A DNA stretch of 64,000 nucleotides from Salipiger bermudensis (lineage in GTDB: Bacteria; Pseudomonadota; Alphaproteobacteria; Rhodobacterales; Rhodobacteraceae): the NCBI RefSeq assembly GCF_020171625.1, contig NZ_JAIUZY010000007.1:62001-126000 (forward strand). Reading direction: 5' to 3'. Positions 41,999 through 51,904 of this stretch are shown here, one piece after another. Each line of letters opens with the position of its first letter. The first letter of the stretch is position 1. The notes beneath the pieces are model-generated. The model had not been told where the DNA came from, did no database searches, and saw only the letters and a list, made by a program, of their open reading frames with translations. A program made the translations under genes and the position numbers.

Positions 41999-42496
41999 TC
42001 AAGTCGCTTTGCGCACCCGGCGCTCACGCGCGATCCATGTGCGTGGCCCCGGCCCCTCACGGCCCTTGCTGTCACCGGGATTGTAGAGCGGGCAGGTCTC
42101 CATCGACAGGCAGCCACAGCCGATGCAGCCGTCGAGATCGTCGCGCAGCGCCTCGAGCCGGGCGATGCGCGCGTCGAGCTCGTGCCGCCAGTCCTCTGAG
42201 ACCGCCTGCCACTCCGCCTTGTTGGGCGCCCTGCCCTTCGGCAGGCGCGCCAGCATGGCGCGGATCTCGGCCAGAGGGATGCCCAGCGACTGTGCCACCC
42301 GGATCACCGCCACCCGGCGCAGCTCGCGCCGGTCGTAGCGGCGGTGGTTGGCGGGCGTGCGCCAGCTCTCGATCAGGCCCTCCGATTCGTAGAAATGCAG
42401 TGTCGAGACAGCGACACCCGCGCGGGTGGCCATCTCTCCGACCGAGAGATCGTTCGGGCGCACGGGCGCGCCGCGGCGGGAAGGCGATGAAGACAT
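41999..42496 (-). CDS. soxR: SoxR, redox-sensing MerR-family activator
   Basis: 165 aa. MerR HTH (LSVGEMATRAGVAVSTLHFY then ESEGLIESWRTPANHRRYDR), a dimerisation helix, and the 2Fe-2S ligand motif CIGCGCLSMETCPLYNP at about residues 124-140. Oxidation of the cluster by redox-cycling compounds lets SoxR activate a promoter with a long spacer. No soxS is adjacent; the divergent promoter with a SoxR box drives two tiny genes instead. Confidence 0.95.
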   Translation of the reverse strand: MSSSPSRRGAPVRPNDLSVGEMATRAGVAVSTLHFYESEGLIESWRTPANHRRYDRRELRRVAVIRVAQSLGIPLAEIRAMLARLPKGRAPNKAEWQAVSEDWRHELDARIARLEALRDDLDGCIGCGCLSMETCPLYNPGDSKGREGPGPRTWIARERRVRKAT

Positions 42497-42502
42497 GAGC
42501 GC

Positions 42503-42533
42503 TTGACCTCAAGTGAGCTTGAGGAAGCAGGCT
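42503..42533 (+). promoter_or_regulatory. SoxR operator/promoter of the divergent micro-genes
   Basis: TTGACC (-35, 42503-42508) overlaps the operator CCTCAAG-tgag-CTTGAGG (42507-42524), essentially the E. coli soxS SoxR box. A -10-like CAGGCT at 42528-42533 gives a 19-bp spacer, as in SoxR-activated promoters. The first rightward ATG is at 42570. Confidence 0.85.
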
Positions 42534-42569
42534 GGCCGATATCGAGAGAATCTTCAAGGAGACGAGCCC

Positions 42570-42770
42570 ATGTCGACCCCGACCCGCATCATCGGCGTGC
42601 GACCGATCCGGTCGCGCCTGCTCGCGCTGCTGCGCGACAGGTTGCGCGCCCGCCGCGCCCGCAAGCGTCTGGCGCAGCTGCGCCGAAACCCGGCGCTCGC
42701 GCGCGACCTCGGCCTTCCCGCCGAGCAGCCCCGGTGCGAATTGCCCCGCGCACCCCGAGGAGGCCTGTAA
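42570..42770 (+). CDS. 66-aa DUF1127-like basic protein, SoxR target
   Basis: MSTPTRIIGVRPIRSRLLAL with a strong AAGGAGACGAGCCC ribosome site. Very Arg-rich; RKRLAQLRRNPALARDLGLP resembles the DUF1127 helix with its terminal DIGL-type turn. DUF1127 proteins act in RNA or phosphate/redox regulation in Alphaproteobacteria. First gene after the SoxR promoter. Family call is tentative. Confidence 0.65.
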   Translation: MSTPTRIIGVRPIRSRLLALLRDRLRARRARKRLAQLRRNPALARDLGLPAEQPRCELPRAPRGGL

Positions 42771-42773
42771 TCC

Positions 42774-42902
42774 ATGCGACGCATTCTGACATTTTTTGCG
42801 GGGATCTATCGCGCGCCCACACGCTGCGATGCGCTCTGCCGCGCGGTGGCGGAGGAAACCGCCCTGATCGGGCGGGAGGCCGCCCGCGACACCAAGTCCT
42901 AG
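42774..42902 (+). CDS. 42-aa hypothetical protein, SoxR target
   Basis: MRRILTFFAGIYRAPTRCDA, then CRAVAEETALIGREAARDTK. GAGGAGG lies 10 nt upstream inside the previous gene's end, and the genes are 3 nt apart. An amphipathic N-terminus and two Cys (positions ~18 and ~22). A terminator follows 8 nt after the stop. No known family recognised. Confidence 0.6.
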   Translation: MRRILTFFAGIYRAPTRCDALCRAVAEETALIGREAARDTKS

Positions 42903-42910
42903 AACGGAAA

Positions 42911-42946
42911 AAGGGCGCGCTCGATCCTATCGGAGAGCGCGCCCTT
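42911..42946 (+). terminator. Intrinsic hairpin after the SoxR-regulated pair
   Basis: Perfect 12-bp stem AAGGGCGCGCTC / GAGCGCGCCCTT around a 12-nt loop, with A-rich flank on the left and no long T run on the right. It separates the pair from the convergent tRNA-Val gene. Confidence 0.75.
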
Positions 42947-42957
42947 CAGAAGAATGG

Positions 42958-43029
42958 TGGGTGATAAGAGATTTGAACTCCTGACATCTTCGATGTGAAC
43001 GAAGCGCTCTACCACTGAGCTAATCACCC
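42958..43029 (-). tRNA. tRNA-Val(CAC)
   Basis: Minus-strand cloverleaf with acceptor GGGTGAT/ATCACCC, anticodon loop TTCACAT (anticodon CAC) and T-arm CAGGAGTTCAAATCTC. CCA encoded at 42957-42955. Its 3' half differs from the prophage core at several bases, which explains why the phage uses the other tRNA-Val. Confidence 0.95.
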
Positions 43030-43138
43030 GGTAGCGGGTCTAATAAGAGAAGCCGCCGAGAGGTGCAAGAGGGCATTCGCAGGATTTTCGACGAAATCCA
43101 TGCCGCCCGCGCGCTGTCGTGGCGGCAGGCCCCCGGGC

Positions 43139-43558
43139 TCAGTCTTCGAGGGCCTCGGGCGCCCCATCGGAGCCTTCGGAAGGCGCCGCCGCGTTCTGTA
43201 GCAGCCGCGCGTGAACGACGCGCTTGTTGCCGCGGGGCTTGATCTTGCCCACCTTGAGTTTGCCGAAGGGCTCCAGTCGCAAGTCGCGGCCCTCGGCCAG
43301 CGCCTCGCCGAGAATCGCCAGCGCCGCCTCGATCGAGGGCTTGGCATCGCGCTTCTTGATCCCGCAGCGTGTGACGACGCGTTCGATCAGCTCTTTCTTG
43401 TCGAGTTCCCCTGGCGCCTCACCGGTGGGCGCATCGGGCACAAGGGCGAGATCCTCCGCGACCCCGGGGGACGGTGCTGGCGTGGCCTCCTGAACCTCGG
43501 CGGGGTCTATCGAAGGTGTCTCGGATGCGCTGCGCGGCGCCTTGGTGCTGTCTGTCAT
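43139..43558 (-). CDS. HU-family DNA-binding protein with N-terminal extension
   Basis: 139 aa from ATG 43558. Residues 1-55 are a disordered Pro/Ala/Glu extension (MTDSTKAPRSASETPSIDPA). The HU/IHF fold follows: DKKELIERVVTRCGIKKRDA, LAILGEALAEGRDLRLEPFG, KLKVGKIKPRGNKRVVHARL, then an acidic tail. The long upstream frame begins at a GTG and is not supported by an SD. A nucleoid-associated role is likely. Confidence 0.8.
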   Translation of the reverse strand: MTDSTKAPRSASETPSIDPAEVQEATPAPSPGVAEDLALVPDAPTGEAPGELDKKELIERVVTRCGIKKRDAKPSIEAALAILGEALAEGRDLRLEPFGKLKVGKIKPRGNKRVVHARLLQNAAAPSEGSDGAPEALED

Positions 43559-43732
43559 GGCGATCCGTTTCCGGTTGGGGGCGATACGTCCAGATAAATA
43601 CCATTGTGATATTATTAACCAATTGAGCCGCGTCTGAACAGAGGGCCATGTCACGGGCACGCCACGGGGTCCGCGTCGCGCGCTCTGGTGCCCGGTGCAG
43701 CGCTCGGCTACACCGAGTGCAAGGGGAGCGAC

Positions 43733-44431
43733 ATGTCAGAGATCCAACTCGTCATCTTCGATTTCGACGGAGTTGTCGTCGACAGCGAGGTCATCAGCGC
43801 CCGTATGCTCGTGGCGGAGCTGGCCGAGTACGGGGTCACCATCGACCTGCCCTACGTGGCGCAGCATTTTCTCGGCCGCAGTTACCCGGTGGTGCTCGAG
43901 CAGATCCGGCGCGAGTTCGCGATCACCCTGCCCCGAGGCTTCGAGGCCGATTACCGCGCCCGGCTGGTGGCTGCCTTCCGCGGCGGACTGCGCGTGATGC
44001 CGGGGCTGATCGAGACGCTCGGGGCGCTCCGCGTGCCCTACGTGATCGCCACAAGCTCGAGCCCGGCGCGGGTGGCGCAGTCGATGGAGATCGCGGGCCT
44101 CACGCACTACTTCGACGGCCGCATCACCACCGCCGCCGAGGTGACGCGCGGCAAGCCGGCCCCCGACCTTCCCCTCAGGGCGGCGGAAAAGGCCGGCATC
44201 GCGCCGGAGAACTGCCTGCTGATCGAGGATTCGCTGGCCGGGATCCGCGCCGGGCTCGCGGCGGGAATGCAGGTCTGGCAGTTCACCGGCGGCAGCCATT
44301 TCGACGGCATCGTGCCCCCCGCGGCGCCGGATGCCGTGCCACATCGAGCATTTGCCAAATTCTCGGAGCTCGCGCATCTTGCCCCGCAGCTTCTCAGGGC
44401 GGCACAGACGGAGGGACCGGCGCATGGCTGA
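43733..44431 (+). CDS. HAD-superfamily hydrolase linked to polyol catabolism
   Basis: 232 aa. HAD motif I FDFDGVVVDSE at about residues 9-19, motif II ATSSS, motif III lysine in GKPAPD, motif IV IEDSLAG. The CAP domain of the phosphoglycolate/sugar-phosphatase type lies between motifs I and II. AGGGGAG precedes the ATG. It overlaps the SorC-type regulator by 8 nt, so a sugar- or polyol-phosphate substrate is probable. Confidence 0.85.
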   Translation: MSEIQLVIFDFDGVVVDSEVISARMLVAELAEYGVTIDLPYVAQHFLGRSYPVVLEQIRREFAITLPRGFEADYRARLVAAFRGGLRVMPGLIETLGALRVPYVIATSSSPARVAQSMEIAGLTHYFDGRITTAAEVTRGKPAPDLPLRAAEKAGIAPENCLLIEDSLAGIRAGLAAGMQVWQFTGGSHFDGIVPPAAPDAVPHRAFAKFSELAHLAPQLLRAAQTEGPAHG

Positions 44432-45371
44432 CGACAGCGAGGCATCCACCGACGACATCGCGGCGCGGGCCGGCTGGCTCTACTACGTGGGCGGCCTGCG
44501 ACAGGACCAGATCGCGCAGGAGCTGGGCATCTCGCGGCAGCGCGCCCAGCGTCTGGTGGCCCGCGCCATGGCCGAGGGGCTTGTGCGGGTACGTATCGAC
44601 CATCCCATCGCCGATTGCCTTGAGCTCGAGCGCGCGCTGCGCCGCAGGTACGGGCTCGACCGGGTGCGTGTCGCGCCGGGGATCGGCACGGGACAGGATG
44701 CGCCGCGCGCCATCGCCCCCTTCGCCGCCCCCGAGCTGGAGCGCGTGTTTCGCGACCCCGAACCCAAGCTCGTGGCGCTCGGCACCGGGCGGATGCTGCG
44801 AGCGGTGATCGAGGAGATGCAGGTGCTCCCCGCCAGCCAGCACCGGGTCGTCTCGCTGATCGGCAATGTCTCGCCCGACGGGTCGGCCTCGTTCTACGAG
44901 GTCATCATGCGCATCGCCGACAAGACCGGCGCGCCGCACTACCCGATGTCGGTGCCGGTGATGGCCCGCGACGCCGAGCATTTCGAGATCTACCGCAGCC
45001 TGCCCCACGTCAAAAGCTCGCGCGCGCTCGGGGCACAGGCCGACCTGACCATCGTGGGGATCGGCCAGATGGCCGAGGACGCGCCGCTCTATCTCGACGG
45101 GTTCATCACCGCCGACGAGCTGCACGCGGTGCAGGAGGCCGGAGCGGCCGGAGAGATCTGCGGCCACATCTTCGACTCAGAGGGCCGCTATATCGACCAC
45201 CCCGTTAACAATTTCATGGTCGGCTCGCGGGTGCCCGTGAATGACAACCCGGTGATCTGCATCGCCGGAGGCCCCAGCAAGATCAAGGCGTTGCGCGCCG
45301 CACTCAAGGGCCGCCTCATTCACGGCCTGATCACCGACGAACACACCGCCGCCGCTTTGCTCGGCAGTTGA
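44424..45371 (+). CDS. smoC: SorC/DeoR-type regulator of the polyol operon
   Basis: 315 aa from ATG 44424. N-terminal HTH LRQDQIAQELGISRQRAQRL (residues ~24-43). C-terminal SorC sugar-phosphate-binding domain with VALGTGRMLRAVIEEMQVLP and the loop GVPVNDN-like VPVNDNPVICIAGG. It lies directly upstream of smoE with two palindromic operators in the gap, matching Rhodobacter SmoC, which controls sorbitol/mannitol genes. Confidence 0.85.
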   Translation: MADDSEASTDDIAARAGWLYYVGGLRQDQIAQELGISRQRAQRLVARAMAEGLVRVRIDHPIADCLELERALRRRYGLDRVRVAPGIGTGQDAPRAIAPFAAPELERVFRDPEPKLVALGTGRMLRAVIEEMQVLPASQHRVVSLIGNVSPDGSASFYEVIMRIADKTGAPHYPMSVPVMARDAEHFEIYRSLPHVKSSRALGAQADLTIVGIGQMAEDAPLYLDGFITADELHAVQEAGAAGEICGHIFDSEGRYIDHPVNNFMVGSRVPVNDNPVICIAGGPSKIKALRAALKGRLIHGLITDEHTAAALLGS

Positions 45372-45396
45372 GCCATGCATTGCACGCAAATCAGGC

Positions 45397-45452
45397 TTGA
45401 CACGACTCGCGCTCGCATGTGAGCTTTTACTCACTTCTTGAGCATATGCTCA
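45397..45452 (+). promoter_or_regulatory. smo promoter region with two palindromic operators
   Basis: TTGACA at 45397-45402 is a -35 candidate. Operator 1 is GTGAG-cttttа-CTCAC (45419-45434). Operator 2 is a perfect 14-bp palindrome TGAGCATATGCTCA (45439-45452). Their centres are 19 bp apart, about two helical turns, so a tetrameric SorC-family regulator could bind both. GGGAGGACCACC is the smoE ribosome site. Confidence 0.75.
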
Positions 45453-45476
45453 CCTTGAAGGTTTGGGAGGACCACC

Positions 45477-46781
45477 ATGTCTAATTCGATCCGCGCCCTC
45501 ATGGGCGCGTGCGCCATTGGTGCGCTTGCAACTGCCGCATCGGCGGAGACGATCACCGTCGCGACCGTGAACAACGGCGACATGATCCGGATGCAGGGGC
45601 TGATGGATGAATTCAACGCCGAGTACCCCGACATCGAAGTCGAGTGGGTGACCCTCGAGGAAAACGTGCTGCGCCAGCGCGTGACGCAGGACGTGGCGGC
45701 GAAGGGCGGCCAGTTCGACGTGATGACCATCGGCACCTACGAGGTTCCGATCTGGGGCGCGCAGGGCTGGCTGGTGTCGCTCAACGACCTGCCCGAGGAA
45801 TGGGACGCGGATGACATCCTGCCCGCGATCCGTGGCGGCCTCACCGTCGATGGCGAGCTCTATGCCGCGCCGTTCTACGGCGAAAGCTCGATGGTCATGT
45901 ATCGCAAGGACCTGATGGAAAAGGCCGGCATGGAGATGCCCGAGGCACCCACCTGGGACGACATCTCCGCCGCCGCCGAAGCGATGACCGACAAGGACAA
46001 CGAGATCTACGGCATCTGCCTGCGCGGCAAGGCCGGCTGGGGCGAGAACATGGCCTTCCTGAGCGCCATGGCGAACTCCTTCGGCGCGCGCTGGTTCGAC
46101 GAGGACTGGAACGCGCAGTTCGACAGCGAGGCCTGGGCCAACACGCTCAACACCTACATGGATCTGATGACCAACTACGGTCCTCCGGGCGCCTCGACCA
46201 ACGGCTTCAACGAGAACCTCTCGCTGTTCCAGCAGGGCAAGTGCGGCATGTGGATCGACGCCACCGTGGCGGCCTCCTTCGTGACCAACCCCAACGACTC
46301 TTCCGTGGCGGACCAGGTGGGCTTCGCCCTCGCCCCCGACAACGGCCTTGGAAAGCGCGGCAACTGGCTCTGGGCGTGGTCGCTGGGCATCCCCGCCGGC
46401 ACCGACTCCGAGGAAGCCGCCAAGACCTTCGTCGCGTGGGCGACCTCGAAGGAATACACCGAGCTCGTGGCCGAGAAAGAAGGCTGGGCAAACGTGCCGC
46501 CGGGCACCCGCACCTCGCTCTACGAGAACGAGGAGTACCAGAAGGTGCCGTTCGCCGAGATGACCCTCAACAGCATCGAAGCGGCCGACCCGAACCAGCC
46601 GACCGTCGATCCGGTGCCCTATACCGGCGTGCAGTTCGTCGCGATCCCCGAGTTCGCAGGCATCGGCACTCAGGTCGGTCAGGAATTCTCCGCGGCCCTC
46701 GCAGGCCAGCAGTCGGTTGAGCAGGCGCTCGAGAACGCGCAGGCGATCACCACCGACGAGATGGAAGCTGCCGGCTACTGA
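45477..46781 (+). CDS. smoE: Sorbitol/mannitol ABC transporter substrate-binding protein
   Basis: 434 aa. Signal peptide MSNSIRALMGACAIGALATA cleaved near ASA-ET. Mature family-1 (maltose-type) binding fold with KGGQFDVMTIGTYEVPIWGA, ELYAAPFYGESSMVMYRKDL, and KCGMWIDATVAASF. It captures polyols in the periplasm for SmoFGK. A stem-loop after the stop probably raises its level relative to the permeases. Confidence 0.9.
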   Translation: MSNSIRALMGACAIGALATAASAETITVATVNNGDMIRMQGLMDEFNAEYPDIEVEWVTLEENVLRQRVTQDVAAKGGQFDVMTIGTYEVPIWGAQGWLVSLNDLPEEWDADDILPAIRGGLTVDGELYAAPFYGESSMVMYRKDLMEKAGMEMPEAPTWDDISAAAEAMTDKDNEIYGICLRGKAGWGENMAFLSAMANSFGARWFDEDWNAQFDSEAWANTLNTYMDLMTNYGPPGASTNGFNENLSLFQQGKCGMWIDATVAASFVTNPNDSSVADQVGFALAPDNGLGKRGNWLWAWSLGIPAGTDSEEAAKTFVAWATSKEYTELVAEKEGWANVPPGTRTSLYENEEYQKVPFAEMTLNSIEAADPNQPTVDPVPYTGVQFVAIPEFAGIGTQVGQEFSAALAGQQSVEQALENAQAITTDEMEAAGY

Positions 46782-46806
46782 TCCTTCCGCAAGGTAGCCA
46801 CAGACC

Positions 46807-46834
46807 GGGAGGCGGCATCCTTCAGCCGCCTCCC
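46807..46834 (+). terminator. Stem-loop between smoE and smoF
   Basis: Perfect 10-bp stem GGGAGGCGGC / GCCGCCTCCC, 8-nt loop, 25 nt after the smoE stop. No T run, so it more likely stabilises the smoE mRNA or attenuates than fully terminates, as in malE-malF. Confidence 0.7.
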
Positions 46835-46921
46835 ACCGATCCCCCAAGACACAATGACCGGCGCCCCCCTGCCGCGTCGCATCCCGGCGGAGACGGTCTC
46901 CGCGCTCCAAGGAGGTATGCC

Positions 46922-47788
46922 ATGGCGACCCAGCACGCTCGATCTGCCGCCCGATTGATGTTGGCGCCCGCCGTGATCCTGCTGCTCGGCTGGATGCTGG
47001 TGCCGCTGACCATGACGCTGGTGTTCTCGTTCAAGCAGTACCTGCCCCTGCGCGGCGGCGACCTCGGATGGGTCGGGTTCGAGAATTACGTGCGCTTCGT
47101 CACCTCCTCGGCATTCTGGCCCAGCATCTGGGCGACGCTGATCATCGTCGGCGGAGTTCTGGTCATCACCATCGCCTTCGGCATCGCTCTGGCGCTGCTG
47201 CTCGATCAGCCGATGTGGGGACAGGGCATCGTCCGCATCCTCGTGATCGCGCCGTTCTTCGTCATGCCCACCGTCTCGGCGCTGGTCTGGAAGAACATGT
47301 TCATGGACCCGGTGAACGGCCTGTTCGCGCATCTGTGGCAGTTCTTCGGCGCCGAGCCGATCCAGTGGCTGAGCCAGGCCTCCCTGCCCTCGATCGTGCT
47401 GATCGTGTCGTGGCAGTGGCTGCCCTTCGCCACGCTGATCCTGCTGACCGCGATTCAGTCGCTCGACAGCGAGCAGATCGAAGCCGCCGAGATGGACGGC
47501 GCGCCGTGGCGCTCGCGCTTCATCCACATCATCCTGCCGCACCTGAGCCGGGCGATCACCATCGTGCTGCTGATCCAGACGATCTTCCTGCTGGGCATCT
47601 TCGCCGAGATCTTCGTCACCACCCAGGGCAGCTTCGGCACCCGCACCCTCACCTACCTGATCTACCAGCGCGTCCTCGAGAGCCAGAACGTGGGCCTCGG
47701 CAGCGCCGGCGGCATCTATGCCGTGATCCTCGCAAACATCATCGCGATCTTCCTGATGCGGATCGTCGGCAAGAACCTGGACGCCTGA
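46922..47788 (+). CDS. smoF: Polyol ABC transporter permease
   Basis: 288 aa; GGAGGTATGCC before the ATG. Six transmembrane helices and the EAA loop EAAEMDGAPWRSRFIHIILP at about residues 185-204 that docks the ATPase. MalF-type inner-membrane permease pairing with SmoG. Confidence 0.9.
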   Translation: MATQHARSAARLMLAPAVILLLGWMLVPLTMTLVFSFKQYLPLRGGDLGWVGFENYVRFVTSSAFWPSIWATLIIVGGVLVITIAFGIALALLLDQPMWGQGIVRILVIAPFFVMPTVSALVWKNMFMDPVNGLFAHLWQFFGAEPIQWLSQASLPSIVLIVSWQWLPFATLILLTAIQSLDSEQIEAAEMDGAPWRSRFIHIILPHLSRAITIVLLIQTIFLLGIFAEIFVTTQGSFGTRTLTYLIYQRVLESQNVGLGSAGGIYAVILANIIAIFLMRIVGKNLDA

Positions 47789-47801
47789 GGAGGGACCAGA
47801 C

Positions 47802-48632
47802 ATGGCACGCGCAGTCACCACCCAACGCAAGGCGCTCAACACCCTCGCCGCATGGACCGTCGGTCTGCTGATCTTCTTCCCGATCCTGTGGACCATCCTG
47901 ACGAGCTTCAAGACCGAGGCAGCCGCCATCGCCGATCCGCCGGTCTTCCTGTTCTTCGACTGGACCACCGAGAACTACTCGGCGGTGATGCAGCGCTCGG
48001 ATTACGCGCAGTTCCTGTGGAACTCGATCGTCATCGCCGGCGGCTCGACCGTGCTCGGCCTGATCGTGGCGATCCCGGCGGCGTGGTCGATGGCCTTCGT
48101 GCCCTCGAAGCGGACCAAGGACATCCTGCTGTGGATGCTCAGCACCAAGATGCTGCCGGCGGTGGGCGTGCTCTACCCGATCTACCTGCTGTTCATCCGG
48201 CTGGGCCTGCTCGACACCAAGATAGGCCTGACGCTCGTGCTGATGCTGATCAACCTGCCGATCATCGTGTGGATGCTCTACACCTACTTCCGGGAAATCC
48301 CCGGCGAGATCCTCGAAGCAGCCCGCATGGACGGCGCCTCGCTGCGGGATGAGATCCTCTATGTCCTGACCCCGATGGCGGTCCCGGGCATTGCCTCGAC
48401 CCTGCTGCTCAACTTCATCCTCGCCTGGAACGAAGCCTTCTGGACGCTCAACCTCACTGCCGCCAAGGCAGCACCACTCACGGCCTTCATCGCGTCCTAC
48501 TCCAGCCCCGAGGGCCTGTTCTACGCCAAGCTCTCGGCGGCCTCCACAATGGCCATCGCGCCGATCCTCATCATGGGCTGGTTCAGCCAGAAACAACTCG
48601 TCCGCGGCCTGACCTTCGGCGCGGTGAAATAA
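47802..48632 (+). CDS. smoG: Polyol ABC transporter permease
   Basis: 276 aa, six helices, EAA loop [20 protein letters not shown] at about residues 169-188. MalG-type. 13 nt after smoF, with GAGGAGGGACC upstream. Confidence 0.9.
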   Translation: MARAVTTQRKALNTLAAWTVGLLIFFPILWTILTSFKTEAAAIADPPVFLFFDWTTENYSAVMQRSDYAQFLWNSIVIAGGSTVLGLIVAIPAAWSMAFVPSKRTKDILLWMLSTKMLPAVGVLYPIYLLFIRLGLLDTKIGLTLVLMLINLPIIVWMLYTYFREIPGEILEAARMDGASLRDEILYVLTPMAVPGIASTLLLNFILAWNEAFWTLNLTAAKAAPLTAFIASYSSPEGLFYAKLSAASTMAIAPILIMGWFSQKQLVRGLTFGAVK

Positions 48633-48651
48633 GAAAACGGGAGGACCTCTC

Positions 48652-49649
<998 letters not shown>

Positions 49650-49653
<4 letters not shown>

Positions 49654-50423
49654 GCCGACTCGCCGGCAAATGCGCGCTGATCACCGGCGCCGCACGCGGC
49701 ATCGGGGCGGCCTTCGCCGAAGCCTACATCGCCGAGGGCGCCCGCGTGGCGATTGCCGACATCGATATCGCGCGCGCCCGCGACACCGCCGCCGCGCTCG
49801 GCAAGGCCGCCTTCGCGGTCGAGATGGACGTCACCCGGCAGGAGAGCATCGACGCCGCCGTGGCCGAAACCGTGGCGCGGCTCGGGCGCATCGACATCCT
49901 GGTGAACAATGCCGCGCTCTTCACCGCCGCGCCGATCACCGAGATCACCCGCGAGGACTATATCCGCGTCTTCGACATCAATGTCGGCGGCACGCTCTTC
50001 ACCCTGCAGGCGGTGGCGCGCCACATGATCGCGCAGGGCATCAAGGGCCGGATCATCAACATGGCCTCGCAGGCCGGACGCCGCGGCGAGCCGCTGGTGG
50101 CGGTCTACTGCGCCACCAAGGCGTCGGTGATCTCGCTCACCCAGAGCGCTGCGCTCAACCTCATCGGGCACGGCATCAACGTCAACGCCATCGCCCCCGG
50201 CGTGGTCGATGGCGAGCACTGGGACGGCGTCGACGCCTTCTTCGCCAAGTACGAGGGCAAGGCGCCGGGACAGAAGAAACGGGAGGTCGGCGCAGCCGTC
50301 CCCTATGGCCGGATGGGCACCGCCCGCGACCTGACCGGCATGGCAATTTTCCTGGCCTCCGACGAGGCCGAGTACATCGTCGCCCAGTGCTACAACGTGG
50401 ACGGCGGTCAGTGGATGAGCTGA
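49650..50423 (+). CDS. smoS: Sorbitol dehydrogenase (SDR family)
   Basis: 257 aa. NAD-binding [16 protein letters not shown], DxD-like IADIDIARA (NAD preference), NNAA, catalytic Ser in [10 protein letters not shown], and Tyr/Lys in [11 protein letters not shown]. Matches Rhodobacter sphaeroides SmoS, which oxidises D-sorbitol to fructose and also galactitol/L-iditol. Coupled to smoK. Confidence 0.92.
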
Positions 50424-50437
50424 CGGAGGCGATCTGA

Positions 50438-51904
50438 ATGAAACTCGATACCCAAACCCTCGGCACGCTGGACCAGCGTTTCGCCCGCCCCGGCTATGAC
50501 CACAGCGCCCTGAGCCACGGCATCGTGCATGTGGGGCTGGGCAATTTCCACCGCGCGCATCAGGCGGTCTATCTCGACGATCTCTTCGCCACCGGGCGCG
50601 ATCACGACTGGGCCATCACCGGCGCCGGCGTGCGCGCCCCGGACGCGCAGATGCGCGAGGCGCTCAAGGCGCAGGACTGCCTCTCGACGGTGATCGAGCG
50701 CGCGCCCGACGGCGACCGCCCGCGCATCATCGGCGCGATGATCGATTTCGTCGAGGTCGACCCGGCCAACGCGCCGCTGATCGCCAAGATGACGGATCCG
50801 GCCACCCGCATCGTCTCGCTCACCGTGACCGAGGGCGGCTATTACGTCGACCCGACCACCGAGACCTTCGACCCGAGCCATCCCGATATCGTCGCCGACG
50901 GCGAGTCCCCCGACGCGCCCAAAACCGTGTTCGGCGCCATCGTGGCGGCGCTCAGGGCGCGCCGGGCGGCCGGCCAGCCGCCCTTCACGGTGATGAGCTG
51001 CGACAACATCCCCGGCAATGGCGATGTCACCCGCGACGCGGTCACCGGCACCGCCCGCCGTTCGGACCCGGAGCTTGCCGAGTGGATCACCGCCAACGTG
51101 GCCTTCCCGAACTCCATGGTCGACCGCATCACCCCCGCCACCGGCGCGGCCGAGCGCGCGCTCGCCGCCTCCTTCGGGCTCGACGATCCGGTCCCGGTGA
51201 CCTGCGAGCCGTTCCGGCAGTGGGTGCTCGAGGACAATTTCCCGCAGGGCCGTCCCGCGCTCGAGGAGGTCGGCGTCACCTTCACCGACAAGGTGCACGA
51301 GTACGAGCGGATGAAGATCCGCATTCTCAACGGCGGGCACGCCATCATCGCCTATTCCGGCGCGCTTCTGGGCTGCGAGCTGGTCGACGAGGCGATGGCG
51401 CATCCGCTGGTGCACGCTTTCCTGCGCAAGGTCGAGGAGCAGGAGGTGTTGCCCCACGTGCACCCGGTGCCCGACTTCACCCCCGCCGCCTATCTCGAGC
51501 TCATCGAAGAGCGCTTCTCCAATCCCGCGGTGAAGGACACCACGCGGCGGCTCTGCCTCGACGGCTCGAACCGTCAGCCCAAGTTCATCGTGCCCTCGAT
51601 CCTCGACGGTCTCAAAACGGGCGCCTCCGTCACCGGACTGGCGCTCGAGTCCGCGCTCTGGTGCCGCTACTGCGCCGGGCAGTTCGAGGATGGCACGAAA
51701 ATCGCCCCCAACGATCCCGACTGGGACCGTCTGGTCGCGCTCTCGGCCGAGGCCAAAACCCGCCCCGTCGCCTGGCTCGAGCAACGCACGGTCTACGGCG
51801 ATCTCGCCTCGAACCCGCAATTCGCGGCGCTGTTCAGCGACTGGCTCGAACGCCTCTGGGCCGACGGCGTGCGGACAACCCTCGAAGCCTACCTCGCGGA
51901 CTGA
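50438..51904 (+). CDS. mtlK: Mannitol 2-dehydrogenase (long-chain polyol dehydrogenase)
   Basis: 488 aa. Rossmann start GIVHVGLGNFHRAHQAVYLD, and the polyol-specific catalytic block with conserved Lys and Asn/His: KIRILNGGHAIIAYSGALLG at about residues 292-311. Oxidises D-mannitol (also arabinitol/sorbitol) to the ketose. No fructokinase or xylulokinase follows, unlike some Rhodobacter operons; phosphorylation must be encoded elsewhere. Confidence 0.92.
   Translation: MKLDTQTLGTLDQRFARPGYDHSALSHGIVHVGLGNFHRAHQAVYLDDLFATGRDHDWAITGAGVRAPDAQMREALKAQDCLSTVIERAPDGDRPRIIGAMIDFVEVDPANAPLIAKMTDPATRIVSLTVTEGGYYVDPTTETFDPSHPDIVADGESPDAPKTVFGAIVAALRARRAAGQPPFTVMSCDNIPGNGDVTRDAVTGTARRSDPELAEWITANVAFPNSMVDRITPATGAAERALAASFGLDDPVPVTCEPFRQWVLEDNFPQGRPALEEVGVTFTDKVHEYERMKIRILNGGHAIIAYSGALLGCELVDEAMAHPLVHAFLRKVEEQEVLPHVHPVPDFTPAAYLELIEERFSNPAVKDTTRRLCLDGSNRQPKFIVPSILDGLKTGASVTGLALESALWCRYCAGQFEDGTKIAPNDPDWDRLVALSAEAKTRPVAWLEQRTVYGDLASNPQFAALFSDWLERLWADGVRTTLEAYLAD

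Noticed and set aside
42955-43029. tRNA-Val(CAC) as a second phage attachment site
   Set aside because: Its 3' half differs from the 46-bp core at several positions and there is no flanking direct repeat.
45450-46910. 486-aa minus-strand frame over smoE, and similar long antisense frames over other GC-rich genes (e.g. 52152-53231, 53155-54537, 56277-57815)
   Set aside because: Mirror frames caused by high GC; composition is Arg/His/Gly-biased and the real genes have clear motifs on the other strand.
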